Source: JBGOUJ01 sp041477005
Lineage (GTDB): Bacteria > Acidobacteriota > Terriglobia > Bryobacterales > JACQDG01
Assembly (NCBI GenBank): GCA_041477005.1
Contig: JBGOUJ010000065.1
Location: forward strand, 1 to 20,024
Reading direction: 5' to 3'
DNA length: 20,024 nucleotides
The translations under genes and the position numbers were made by a program. Positions 1 to 7,558 of this stretch are shown in pieces (position 1 is the first letter of the stretch; each line of letters begins with the position of its first letter). The notes under the pieces are model-generated. The model worked only from the letters and a program-made list of their open reading frames with translations, was not told where the DNA came from and did no database searches.

Positions 1-1
1 C

Positions 2-2323
2 GCGGGCGAGCGGCAGGGACTGCTGCAGCGGTTTGAGCAGCAGCAAATGGAGCTGGAGACGCTCGAGGAGCGCCGGCGGCGCATGGAAGCGAGCCTGGCG
101 GAGGCGCAGCAACAGGCCCAGGCCCGGCGCGAGCGGGCGTCCGGCCTGAAAGAGGAAATCTCCCGGCTGGGGGCGCGGCGCGACTCGCTCGAAGAGATCC
201 TCTCCCACCACGCTTACACCACCGAAACGGTAAAGAACATGTTCGCGGCCATCGAGCGGGGCCGCATGGAGGGCTTTCGCACGCGCGGGATCCTGGCCGA
301 TTTTATCGACGTCGAGACGAGCTACGAGAAAGTGGTCGAGGAGTTCCTGCGCGACGAGCTGGAATACATCGTGGTGGAAAGCTGGGAGCAGGCCGAACAG
401 GGCATGCGGCTGATGCGCGCCGAACTGGACGGCCACGCCACCTTCCTGGTGTACCCGGCCGAAGGAAGGCCGGAGCCGGCGCCGTTGGGGCCGCAAACGG
501 GCGTGCTGGGACGGCTGCAGGATCACGTCCGGCTCGCCAATGGGCTGGGCCAGTCGCTTCCAGCCCTGCTGCCGCGGCTCGACCGGTGCTACGTGGCGGA
601 GAGCGAAGAGGCGGCGCGACGGCTGGCGTCCGAACATCCGGATCTTTATTTTCTGCTGCCGGACGGCGCGTGCTATCACGGCTACTCGCTAAGCGGCGGG
701 CGCAAGGCTTCTTCCGGGCCGCTGGCGCTGAAGCGGGAGCTGCGGGAGCTGGCCCCGCGGTTGGCGGTGGCGGCCTACGAGCTGGACTCCGCGAACGCGG
801 CGCTGGCCGAGATCGACAAGCGAATCGCGGCTGAATCGGAGGAGCTGGAGGCGCTGCGCTCCGAACTGCAGAACCGGGAGAAGAGTACTCTCGCCTCCGA
901 GCACGAGCTGCGGCAGATCAACGACCGGCTGAACCGCTCCAACTCGCGGCTGTCGGTGGCGCGCCTGGAAATGGAGCGGCTGCGGGAGGAGAGCGAGCGG
1001 GCCTCTCAGGAGCGCGCACTCCAGCGGGCGGAGGTGGAAACGCGCGAGGCAGCCCGGCGCGCGGCCGAGGAGGCGCTCTCGACGCTGCGGGAGGCCCTGG
1101 CAACCGGGCAGGCCGCAGCGGCGAAAGCCGCCGAGGAGCAGGCCGAGCTGCGGGCGCAGTTGGCGGCTCTTGACGAACGGAGGAAAGCCGCGGTCGCCTC
1201 CGTCGGCCGGGTGGAGCAGATGCTCGCGGCCGAGTCGCGCCGGCGCGACGACATGACCCAGCAGATCGCCGCCTGGGCCGCCGAGCGGAATCGGCTGCTC
1301 GAAGACAACGCGAATCTCGCCGGGCGGATCACGGCGCTCGCCGCCCGGCAGACGGAGCTCGAGGCGGAAGCTCGCGAGATCGAGGCGGCTCTGCATCAGC
1401 GGCGCGCGCGGATGGCCGAAATCGAGGAAGAGCTGAAGACCTTGAAGCAGAATCTGGAAGCGGCGCGGGAGCGGCGCTCGGTGATCGAGATCCAACTGGT
1501 CCGGCTGCAATCGGATCTCAAGCACCTGGAGGAGACCTGCCTGCACGAGCTGGGCCGGCCGATCGCCGAGATCGCCGGCAGCTATGAAGCGCCCTTGACA
1601 CCCGAGGCCCTGGCCCAGGCCGAGCAGGAATACTTGCAGCTCAAGGAAAAGATCGAGGCGCTCGGCCCGGTGAACGTGCTGGCGCTCGAGGAATATCAGG
1701 AAGCGCAGCAGCGCTTCGACTTCCTCGACACGCAGCGGAAGGACCTGATCGAATCGATCCGCGATACGCAGCAGGCGATCAGCGAGATCGATGGCGTCTC
1801 GCGCAAGCAGTTCCTGGAGGCGTTCGAACAGATCAACGAGAACTTCCGCAAGACCTTCGTCACCCTGTTCGGCGGCGGCATCGGCGAGATGCGCCTGACC
1901 GACGAGACCAACATCGCCGAAAGCGGCATCGACGTAGTCGCCTCGCCGCCGGGCAAGCGGCTCCAGAACGTCCTGCTGCTCTCGGGCGGCGAAAAAGCAT
2001 TGACGGCGATCGCCCTGCTGATGGGGGTGTTCCAATACCACCCCAGCCCGTTCTGCATCCTGGACGAAGTGGACGCCCCGCTCGACGAGGCCAACATCGT
2101 GCGCTTCACCCGCCTCGTCCGCCAGATGAGCGAGCACACGCAGTTCATCCTGATCACGCATAGCAAGACGACCATGGAGGTGGCTCAGACGCTCTACGGC
2201 GTGACCATGCAGGAGCCCGGCGTCTCGCGGCTGGTCAGCGTGAAGTTCGGGGAGAAGGACGCTGCCGGGCCGCGCCTCGCCCCGCCGCCGCGCGCCGTCG
2301 AGGGGAACCTGGCTCGGGTGTAG
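2..2323 (+). CDS. smc: Chromosome segregation ATPase SMC, C-terminal part (5' end outside window)
   Basis: SMC is a long coiled-coil ABC-type ATPase that dimerises through a hinge and, with ScpA/ScpB, compacts and segregates the nucleoid. The frame is open from base 2 with no stop, so the Walker A head and first coil lie upstream. Numbering from the first internal ATG (base 47): end of a coiled coil (1-60); hinge domain at about 75-215, ending in a GGRKASSG segment; second coiled coil rich in E/R/A/L (about 220-540); and the C-terminal head. The head carries the ABC signature LLSGGEKAL (L645-S-G-G648), Walker B and D-loop ILDEVDAPLDEAN (D673, E674, D680) and the H-loop THSKTTME. The ATPase half visible here is intact. 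An 86-nt inverted repeat follows the stop and could end transcription. Identification is very secure; only the true start is unknown. Confidence 0.97.
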   Translation, partial: AGERQGLLQRFEQQQMELETLEERRRRMEASLAEAQQQAQARRERASGLKEEISRLGARRDSLEEILSHHAYTTETVKNMFAAIERGRMEGFRTRGILADFIDVETSYEKVVEEFLRDELEYIVVESWEQAEQGMRLMRAELDGHATFLVYPAEGRPEPAPLGPQTGVLGRLQDHVRLANGLGQSLPALLPRLDRCYVAESEEAARRLASEHPDLYFLLPDGACYHGYSLSGGRKASSGPLALKRELRELAPRLAVAAYELDSANAALAEIDKRIAAESEELEALRSELQNREKSTLASEHELRQINDRLNRSNSRLSVARLEMERLREESERASQERALQRAEVETREAARRAAEEALSTLREALATGQAAAAKAAEEQAELRAQLAALDERRKAAVASVGRVEQMLAAESRRRDDMTQQIAAWAAERNRLLEDNANLAGRITALAARQTELEAEAREIEAALHQRRARMAEIEEELKTLKQNLEAARERRSVIEIQLVRLQSDLKHLEETCLHELGRPIAEIAGSYEAPLTPEALAQAEQEYLQLKEKIEALGPVNVLALEEYQEAQQRFDFLDTQRKDLIESIRDTQQAISEIDGVSRKQFLEAFEQINENFRKTFVTLFGGGIGEMRLTDETNIAESGIDVVASPPGKRLQNVLLLSGGEKALTAIALLMGVFQYHPSPFCILDEVDAPLDEANIVRFTRLVRQMSEHTQFILITHSKTTMEVAQTLYGVTMQEPGVSRLVSVKFGEKDAAGPRLAPPPRAVEGNLARV

Positions 2324-2371
2324 GACGTCCGCCGCGGGGTCTGATCAACTCAGTTGCTCCGTGCGCCCGGA

Positions 2372-2457
2372 TTCCGAGCCGCGACCGTGAGGAAGCGGTT
2401 CTTCGAAAGGCGCCACCACCGCTTGGAAAGCCGCTCGCTCACGGTCGCGGCTCGGAA
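2372..2457. repeat. Long inverted repeat between smc and mazG (REP-like palindrome)
   Basis: Arms 2372-2391 and 2438-2457 are perfect 20-bp reverse complements (left arm TTCCGAGCCGCGACCGTGAG). After two mismatches the pairing resumes between 2394-2398 and 2431-2435, giving a stem of about 25 bp around a loop of about 32 nt. The right half is nearly identical (25 of 27 bases) to a second palindrome at 7474-7500, so this is a dispersed repeat unit and not a one-off terminator. There is no T-run, so a role as rho-independent terminator for smc is possible but not shown. Confidence 0.8.
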
Positions 2458-2510
2458 CGAGCGCTGGTCACTCTGGTGTTGCGCACCCCTTCCTGCGGCG
2501 CCGGGGATGC

Positions 2511-2516
2511 TACATT
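2511..2516 (+). promoter_or_regulatory. Possible extended -10 element upstream of mazG
   Basis: TACATT preceded by TGC resembles an extended -10 box. It ends only 12 nt before the mazG ATG, which would place the transcript start within about 6 nt of the start codon. No convincing -35 is present at the usual spacing. This is inferred from pattern only; a similar, stronger arrangement precedes the FRG gene. Confidence 0.35.
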
Positions 2517-2528
2517 GAAGAATGCTTC

Positions 2529-3308
2529 ATGGGATCCGAAAAATTCCAACAACTCATTGAGATCATGGCCCGGCTGCGCGGGCCCGACGGCTGCCCGTGG
2601 GATCGCGAGCAAACCTTCGACACGATCAAGTCCTACCTGCTCGAAGAGACCTACGAAGTGATCGATGCCATCGATCGGCGAGACTGGGAAGAGCTGGCCG
2701 GCGAGCTCGGCGACTTGCAGCTCCAGGTGGTGTTTTTCTCCCAGATGGCGCAGGAAGCAGGGCATTTTACGATCGACGATGTGCTGCAGCGGATCACGAG
2801 CAAGCTGATTCGCCGGCATCCGCACGTGTTCGGCGAGGAGTCGGCCAAGACGGCGGGCGAGGTGCTGAAGCGGTGGAACGAGTTGAAGGCCGAGGAGCGG
2901 GGCCGGGACGAACCGCAGCCGCTGCTCGACAGTGTGCCGCGGACGCTGCCGGCGCTCCTGGAGGCCTACCAGTTGACGTCGCGAGCCTCGCTGGCAGGCT
3001 TCGACTGGCAGCGGTTCGAGGATTTGCTGGCGAAGCTCGAAGAGGAGCTGCAGGAGCTCGCGGAGGCCCGGCGCAGTCCGGGCGATCCGGCGCCGATCGA
3101 AGACGAGCTGGGCGACCTGCTGTTCATGATGGTGAACATCGTCCGGTTTCTGAAGTTCGATCCGGAGCTGGCGCTGCGCAAAACGAACCGCAAGTTCCGC
3201 GAGCGCTTCGCTCACGTGGAGCGGGGCCTGGGCGAGCGCGGCAAGACCACGGCCGAAGCGGGCATCGAGGAGATGGAAACGCTGTGGCAGCAGGCCAAGA
3301 AAAGGTAG
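2529..3308 (+). CDS. mazG: Nucleoside triphosphate pyrophosphohydrolase MazG
   Basis: MazG hydrolyses (d)NTPs to the monophosphate and PPi, acting as a house-cleaning and stringency-related cytoplasmic enzyme that depends on Mg2+. The 259-aa product matches the usual full-length two-domain form (about 263 aa in E. coli). The N-terminal domain carries the ExxE...ExxD metal-binding pattern at E40/E43 and E59/D62. The C-terminal domain repeats it at E173/E176 and E193/D196 (EDELGDLLF), so both repeats look intact. The family opening CPWDREQT is at residues 22-29. The ATG at 2529 is the natural family start; its Shine-Dalgarno is weak (GAAG only), in keeping with a short leader. The 3' end overlaps the next gene by 25 nt, so the two are probably translated together. 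There is no sign of truncation. Confidence 0.95.
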   Translation: MGSEKFQQLIEIMARLRGPDGCPWDREQTFDTIKSYLLEETYEVIDAIDRRDWEELAGELGDLQLQVVFFSQMAQEAGHFTIDDVLQRITSKLIRRHPHVFGEESAKTAGEVLKRWNELKAEERGRDEPQPLLDSVPRTLPALLEAYQLTSRASLAGFDWQRFEDLLAKLEEELQELAEARRSPGDPAPIEDELGDLLFMMVNIVRFLKFDPELALRKTNRKFRERFAHVERGLGERGKTTAEAGIEEMETLWQQAKKR

Positions 3309-4063
3309 CGATCGAGATCCGCGCGCTCACCGAGCACGCCGAGCTGCTGGAAGCCGTTCGGGTGCAGAAGATCGTTTGGGGATTCTCCGATATCGACTTG
3401 CTGCCGCCGCGGCTTTTCGTGGTGGCGGTAAAGATCGGCGGGCAGATCTTCGGGGCATTTGATGGCCGGCGCCTGGTCGGTTTTTGCCTGGCCATTCCGG
3501 GGCTCAAGCCGGGCGGCGTGTATTACCTGCACAGCCACATGATGGGGGTGCTGAGCGAGTACCAGAATCGCGGGATCGGGAGATTGATGAAGCTGGCGCA
3601 GCGGCAGGAAGCGCTCGATCGGGGCATCGACCTGATCGAGTGGACGTTCGATCCTCTGGAGATCAAGAACTCGCACTTCAACATCGAGCGGCTGGGAGCG
3701 ATCGTGCGGCGGTTCGTGGCGAACCAGTACGGCGCCTCGTCGAGCCCGCTGCACGGCGGCCTGCCGACCGACCGCTGCGTGGCCGAGTGGTGGATCTCGA
3801 GCCCGCGCGTGCGGGGGTTGCTCGATGAAAACCGGCCGCTCGATTACAAGGTCGAGGCCCGCATCGAGGCGCCGCAGGAGATCGGCGAGCTGAAGAAAAC
3901 CGACCCCGGGCGAGCGAAGCAGATGCAGTCCCGTATCCGCCGGGAATTTGAGCAGTGGCTGTCGAAGGGCCTGGCGGTGGTGGGATACGAGAAGACGCCG
4001 GCGGCCGGGGTTTTTCTGCTCGGAACAATGGAACCACAGATGAACACAGATAAACACAGATAA
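3284..4063 (+). CDS. GNAT-family acyltransferase (COG3375 type), probable partner of the racemase
   Basis: Predicted cytoplasmic GNAT acyltransferase of the COG3375 type. The chosen start is GTG 3284, with GAGGAG 11 nt upstream, overlapping mazG; it gives 259 aa and keeps the conserved opening IEIRALTEH. The next candidate, GTG 3362, would delete that opening. The acyl-CoA pyrophosphate loop is visible as QNRGIGRLMK (Q94-R96, G97, G99). A WTFDPLEIKNSHFNIERLG stretch follows, as is usual for this family. In Geobacillus kaustophilus a GNAT succinyltransferase, an N-succinylamino acid racemase and a desuccinylase convert D- to L-amino acids. The neighbouring racemase suggests this GNAT N-acylates amino acids, but that is inference. 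The last ten residues (EPQMNTDKHR) and the stop come from a dispersed repeat, so the original C-terminus was probably slightly different. Confidence 0.85.
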   Translation: MAAGQEKVAIEIRALTEHAELLEAVRVQKIVWGFSDIDLLPPRLFVVAVKIGGQIFGAFDGRRLVGFCLAIPGLKPGGVYYLHSHMMGVLSEYQNRGIGRLMKLAQRQEALDRGIDLIEWTFDPLEIKNSHFNIERLGAIVRRFVANQYGASSSPLHGGLPTDRCVAEWWISSPRVRGLLDENRPLDYKVEARIEAPQEIGELKKTDPGRAKQMQSRIRREFEQWLSKGLAVVGYEKTPAAGVFLLGTMEPQMNTDKHR

Positions 4064-4094
4064 GAAAGTCCGATCTGCGTTCATCTGCGGTTCC
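4030..4094. repeat. Dispersed hairpin repeat with 22-nt inverted arms
   Basis: Arms 4030-4051 and 4073-4094 are reverse complements over 22 nt, with only two A/G differences that still pair as G-U in RNA (left arm begins GGAACCACAGATGAACACAG). The loop is 21 nt. Sequences of this ACAGATGAACACAG type recur as interspersed elements in many bacterial genomes, and their reverse strand gives the familiar spurious peptide SVFICVHLWF, as it does here. The element supplies the last codons of the GNAT gene and is followed by a T-rich run (GGTTTTGTGTTTT) just before the racemase ATG. It could therefore act as an attenuator or weak terminator between the two genes. Confidence 0.85.
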
Positions 4095-4112
4095 AATTTG
4101 GTTTTGTGTTTT

Positions 4113-5219
4113 ATGAAGATCTCTCGTATCACCCTCCGCGAGATCCGCATGCCGCTGGTGCATTTTTTTGAGACCAGCTTCGGGCGGACCACGGAGCGGC
4201 GCATGATCCTGGTGGAGGCGGAAGCCGAGGGCGCGGCGGGCTGGGGTGAGGTGACGGCCGGGGAGCATCCGTTTTACAACGAAGAATGGACCGAGTCGGC
4301 CTGGCTCCTCCTGCGGGATTATGCGGGGCCGCAGGTGCTGCAGCACGAGTTCCGGTGCGCCGCGGAGGTCGGCGGGCGCATGGCCCACATTCGGGGGCAC
4401 CAGATGGCGCGGGCGGGCCTGGAAGCGGCGGTGTGGGACCTGGAGGCCCGGCTCGCCAACCGGCCTCTCTGGCGGCACATTGGCGGGACGCGCGCCGAGA
4501 TCGCCTGCGGCGTCTCGATCGGAATCCAGGACTCCGTCGAGCAGTTGCTGGAAAAGATCGGCCGGGAGCTGGATGCCGGCTACCAGCGAATCAAGATCAA
4601 GATCAAACCGGGGTGGGATGTGGAGGTCGTGCGGGCCGTGCGGGAGCGGTTTCCCAAGATCAAGCTGATGGCCGACGCCAACTCGGCCTATAGGCTCTCG
4701 GACGCGGCGCGGCTGAAACAGCTCGACGCGTTCTACCTGATGATGATCGAGCAGCCGCTGGCGCACGACGACATCATCGACCACGCCAGGCTGCAGGCGC
4801 AGCTCGAAACGCCGATCTGTCTCGATGAGTGCATTCGCAACGCACACATGGCCGAGCAGGCGATTGAGATGCGGGCTTGCGGCATCATCAATATCAAGCT
4901 GGGACGCGTGGGCGGATTTGCCGAGGCGCGGCGGGTGCACGACGTCTGCCGCGAGCACAACATTCCGGTCTGGTGCGGCGGGATGCTCGAAAGCGGCGTC
5001 GGACGCGCGCACAATATCGCGCTTTCCACGCTCGACAACTTCCTGCTGCCGGGCGACGTTTCGGCCAGCCGCCGCTACTGGAAGCGGGACATCATCGTGC
5101 CGCCGGTCGAGGTGACGCCGCGCGGAACCATCGAGACGCGGGAAGACCCCGGCTTCGGCTACCAGCTCGATCTCGACTACATCCGGCAAATCACCGTGCG
5201 GGAGGAGACGTTCTGTTGA
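4113..5219 (+). CDS. N-succinylamino acid racemase / o-succinylbenzoate synthase (enolase superfamily)
   Basis: Enolase-superfamily enzyme of the NSAR/OSBS (MenC type 2) family, 368 aa, typical in length. Family members racemise N-acylamino acids and/or dehydrate SHCHC to o-succinylbenzoate in menaquinone synthesis. All expected catalytic and metal residues are present: K161-I-K163 (K163 general base, in RIKIKIKPGWD), metal ligands D188 (MADAN), E213 (IEQPL) and D238 (CLDE), and K262 on the opposite face (NIKLGRVGGF). R265, three residues after that lysine, matches the arginine reported to favour racemase activity in promiscuous members. ATG 4113 was chosen over TTG 4098 because family proteins open with MKI. 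No Shine-Dalgarno is visible; the leader is T-rich and follows a hairpin repeat. No other men genes are nearby and a GNAT precedes it, so racemase is the preferred role, though OSBS activity cannot be excluded. Confidence 0.9.
   Translation: MKISRITLREIRMPLVHFFETSFGRTTERRMILVEAEAEGAAGWGEVTAGEHPFYNEEWTESAWLLLRDYAGPQVLQHEFRCAAEVGGRMAHIRGHQMARAGLEAAVWDLEARLANRPLWRHIGGTRAEIACGVSIGIQDSVEQLLEKIGRELDAGYQRIKIKIKPGWDVEVVRAVRERFPKIKLMADANSAYRLSDAARLKQLDAFYLMMIEQPLAHDDIIDHARLQAQLETPICLDECIRNAHMAEQAIEMRACGIINIKLGRVGGFAEARRVHDVCREHNIPVWCGGMLESGVGRAHNIALSTLDNFLLPGDVSASRRYWKRDIIVPPVEVTPRGTIETREDPGFGYQLDLDYIRQITVREETFC
5201..5207 (+). promoter_or_regulatory. Strong Shine-Dalgarno fixing a TTG start
   Basis: GGAGGAG lies inside the last codons of the racemase gene, 8 nt before TTG 5216. 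This is the only good ribosome-binding site near the start of the EamA permease and decides its unusual TTG initiation. Confidence 0.75.
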
Positions 5220-6154
5220 TCGCCCGCGCCGAAACCGAGCGGGCCGCCTCCGTCGCCGAACCGGCCCATCATCATCCCCGCACCGTCTGGCTGTACACGC
5301 TGATCGGCTTGATGCAGGCCTTCTGGGTCGCCAATTTCCTGATTGGCAAGATTGCGCTGCGGGAGTTCCCGGCCCCGCTGGCGGCGAGCCTGCGGGTGGT
5401 CATCGCGGCGGTGTGTATCCTGCCGTGCTACTGGTGGAAGGTCCACGGTCGGGGGAAGTGGACGCGGCGGGATCTGCCGCTGCTCGCCCTGCTGGGCTTG
5501 GTTGGCGTGGGGATCAACCAGTTCTTTTTCATCTTGGGCCTCGGCAGGACCAGCGTGGCGCATTCGGCGATCCTGATCTCCATGGCGCCGATCTGGGTGC
5601 TGCTGATCGCTGCGGCCCGGCGGCTCGAGCGGATTACAAAGGCCAAGCTGGGCGGCATGCTGGCGGCGCTGGGCGGCGTGGCGGTGCTGGGCCTGGAACA
5701 TAGCGCCGGGCCCGCCGGGCGCGGGCCGACGCTCGCCGGCGACCTCCTCACGCTGTTTGCCGGCGCGGCGTTTGCTCTCTTCGCGGTGCGGGGCAAGGAG
5801 GTCATTCACCGCTACGACTCGCTCACCCTGAACACGTTTGTGTTTGGCTCGGGCGCCCTGGTGTTGCTGCCGGTGGCGATCTGGCAGGGGTGGTCGTTTC
5901 CGTTCGCGAGGGTGTCGGCCACAGGCTGGCTGGCGCTGCTCTACATGGGCCTATTTCCGTCGCTCGTCTGCTACCTCATTTTCTACTGGGCCCTGCGCTT
6001 CGTGGCGGCGTCGCGGCTCTCGGCCTTCGCCTACCTGCAGCCGTTCGCGGCCACGGTGCTCGGCGTGCTGTTGCTGGGCGAGCCGCTCTCGGCGCCGCTG
6101 GTGGCCGGCGGGGCGATCATTTTGGGCGGCGTTTATCTCGCCGAGCGCGGCTGA
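5216..6154 (+). CDS. EamA/DMT-family permease (drug/metabolite transporter)
   Basis: Ten-TM inner-membrane transporter of the drug/metabolite transporter superfamily, made of two tandem EamA repeats of about five helices each (roughly residues 22-158 and 175-310). Such carriers usually export amino acids or other small metabolites. Translation starts at TTG 5216, which overlaps the racemase stop (TTGA) and has a strong GGAGGAG 8 nt upstream, giving 312 aa. A soluble His-containing N-terminus (AEPAHHHP) precedes TM1. The second repeat ends in the family-typical pattern YLQPFAATVLGVLLLGEPLS. The coupling to the racemase suggests handling of amino acids or N-acylamino acids, but the substrate is not readable from sequence. 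The last base of its stop is the first base of the next gene's ATG. Confidence 0.88.
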   Translation: MIARAETERAASVAEPAHHHPRTVWLYTLIGLMQAFWVANFLIGKIALREFPAPLAASLRVVIAAVCILPCYWWKVHGRGKWTRRDLPLLALLGLVGVGINQFFFILGLGRTSVAHSAILISMAPIWVLLIAAARRLERITKAKLGGMLAALGGVAVLGLEHSAGPAGRGPTLAGDLLTLFAGAAFALFAVRGKEVIHRYDSLTLNTFVFGSGALVLLPVAIWQGWSFPFARVSATGWLALLYMGLFPSLVCYLIFYWALRFVAASRLSAFAYLQPFAATVLGVLLLGEPLSAPLVAGGAIILGGVYLAERG

Positions 6155-7446
6155 TGCTGACTTTTCGCCGACTACTGACTCAGAACGCCAACTACCGCCG
6201 CATGTGGATGGGCCAGGTGGTGAGCGAGATCGGCGACCACTTCAACAACATCGCCGTCTTCAGCCTGGCGCTCGAAACCACGAAGTCGCCGGTGGTGGTG
6301 AGCGGGATCATGATTTCCCGCGCCATTCCGGCGATCCTGGCGGGGCCGCTGGCCGGGGTGGTGCTCGACCGGCTGAACCGCAAGCGCGTCATGATCGCGA
6401 GCGATCTGATGCGGGCGGTCTGGGCGCTGGGCTTTCTGTTCTGCCACGGAAGGCAGGATACCGCGCTGCTGTATCTCTTCAGCGGGTTGCTGATGGCGGC
6501 CTCGCCGTTTTTCACCAGCGGCCGCTCCAGCATCCTGCCCACCATCACCACGCCCGAAGAATTGCACACGGCCAACGCCCTGACCCAAACCACGCAGTGG
6601 GCCACGCTCACCGCCGGAACGCTGCTGGCCGGCGGCATCGTGACCCAATACGGCTACTCCCGCGCGTTCCTGTTCAACGCCCTTTCGTTTCTCGTGTCAG
6701 CCTTTGCGGTGTCGAGGCTGCAGCTCGAGGAGGGCGAGTTCAAGGCCAGGCGGTCGTTCACCGAGGCGGATGTCATGCGGCCTTGGCACGAGTACCTGGA
6801 GGGCCTGCGCTACATGCGCTCCGTGCCGCTGGTGTTTGGGATCTCCCTGCTCGGCGTGGGCTGGGCGACCGGCGGCGGCGCGGCGCAGATCCTGTTCAGC
6901 GTCTTCGGCGAGCTGGTGTTTCATCGCGGGCCGGCGGGCATCGGCGCCATCTGGGGCTTCGCCGGCATCGGCCTGCTGATCGGCGGGATGCTGGCTCATT
7001 CCATGGCCAAGCATCTGACCTTCGATGGTTACAAGAAAACCATCCTGCTCTGCTATCTGCTGCACGGGACCTTTTACGTGGTCTTCAGCCGGATGACGGC
7101 GTTTTCTTACGCGCTGCTCGCCATTCTGCTTTCGCGGCTGGTCATCGCCATCTCCTCGGTGCTGAACTTCAGCCGGCTGTTGCACACCGTGCCGGACCAG
7201 TTCCGCGGGCGGGTGTTTGCGACGGTCGAGACCATGATCTGGTCGACGATGATGGTTTCGCTGATGCTGGCGGGGGTTGGATCGCAATACTACAGCCCGC
7301 GCACCATCGGCACGATTGCCGGCGTGCTATCCTCCTCAACGGCGCTGTTTTGGGCCTGGGCGCATTTTACCGGGAGACTGCCCGAGCCCTCCGAGCAGGG
7401 CGTGGAAGACGAGGAACTGGAGATCCATGGCGAGGCCGTGGTGTAA
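6154..7446 (+). CDS. MFS transporter (EntS-like MFS_3 family)
   Basis: Major facilitator superfamily permease, 430 aa, with about 12 hydrophobic segments and a charged C-terminal tail (EDEELEIHGEAVV). The MFS signature loop between TM2 and TM3 is visible as AGVVLDRLNRKRVM (about residues 67-80). The central loop before TM7 is a soluble EGEFKARRSF region. The QNANYRRMWMGQVVSEIGD opening is typical of the MFS_3/enterobactin-exporter-like group. It starts one base inside the stop of the EamA gene (TGATG), so the two permeases are translationally coupled, and both lie in the MazG-GNAT-racemase run. Export of a metabolite or drug is likely; the substrate is unknown. The palindromic repeat at 7474-7532 follows it. 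Confidence 0.9.
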   Translation: MLTFRRLLTQNANYRRMWMGQVVSEIGDHFNNIAVFSLALETTKSPVVVSGIMISRAIPAILAGPLAGVVLDRLNRKRVMIASDLMRAVWALGFLFCHGRQDTALLYLFSGLLMAASPFFTSGRSSILPTITTPEELHTANALTQTTQWATLTAGTLLAGGIVTQYGYSRAFLFNALSFLVSAFAVSRLQLEEGEFKARRSFTEADVMRPWHEYLEGLRYMRSVPLVFGISLLGVGWATGGGAAQILFSVFGELVFHRGPAGIGAIWGFAGIGLLIGGMLAHSMAKHLTFDGYKKTILLCYLLHGTFYVVFSRMTAFSYALLAILLSRLVIAISSVLNFSRLLHTVPDQFRGRVFATVETMIWSTMMVSLMLAGVGSQYYSPRTIGTIAGVLSSSTALFWAWAHFTGRLPEPSEQGVEDEELEIHGEAVV

Positions 7447-7473
7447 GGGCCTGTCAAGAAATAACAGTGCCAA

Positions 7474-7532
7474 CCGCTCCCTGACGGTCGCGGCTCGGAA
7501 GGGCTTTCTGAGCCGCGCGCGTGAGCAAGCGG
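7474..7532. repeat. Second copy of the palindromic repeat (imperfect)
   Basis: Arms 7474-7496 and 7510-7532 are inverted with 18 of 23 matches around a 13-nt loop. The left arm and flank (CCGCTCCCTGACGGTCGCGG onward to 7500) match 25 of 27 bases of 2431-2457. The half-elements are arranged in the opposite order from the first copy, with CCGCT ends outward here and inward there. It lies in the 112-nt gap between the MFS and TPM genes. Confidence 0.75.
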
Positions 7533-7558
7533 ACTCGGCGTGCTGGCATGGTAATTCT

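Noticed and set aside
2439..3215. Long antisense open frame across mazG
   Set aside because: Antisense frames stay open by base composition in this GC-rich DNA; the plus strand encodes an unmistakable MazG.
3678..5189. 503-codon antisense frame across the GNAT and racemase genes
   Set aside because: It is a shadow of two well-identified genes. The SVFICVHLWF part comes from the dispersed repeat read backwards, a known spurious peptide.
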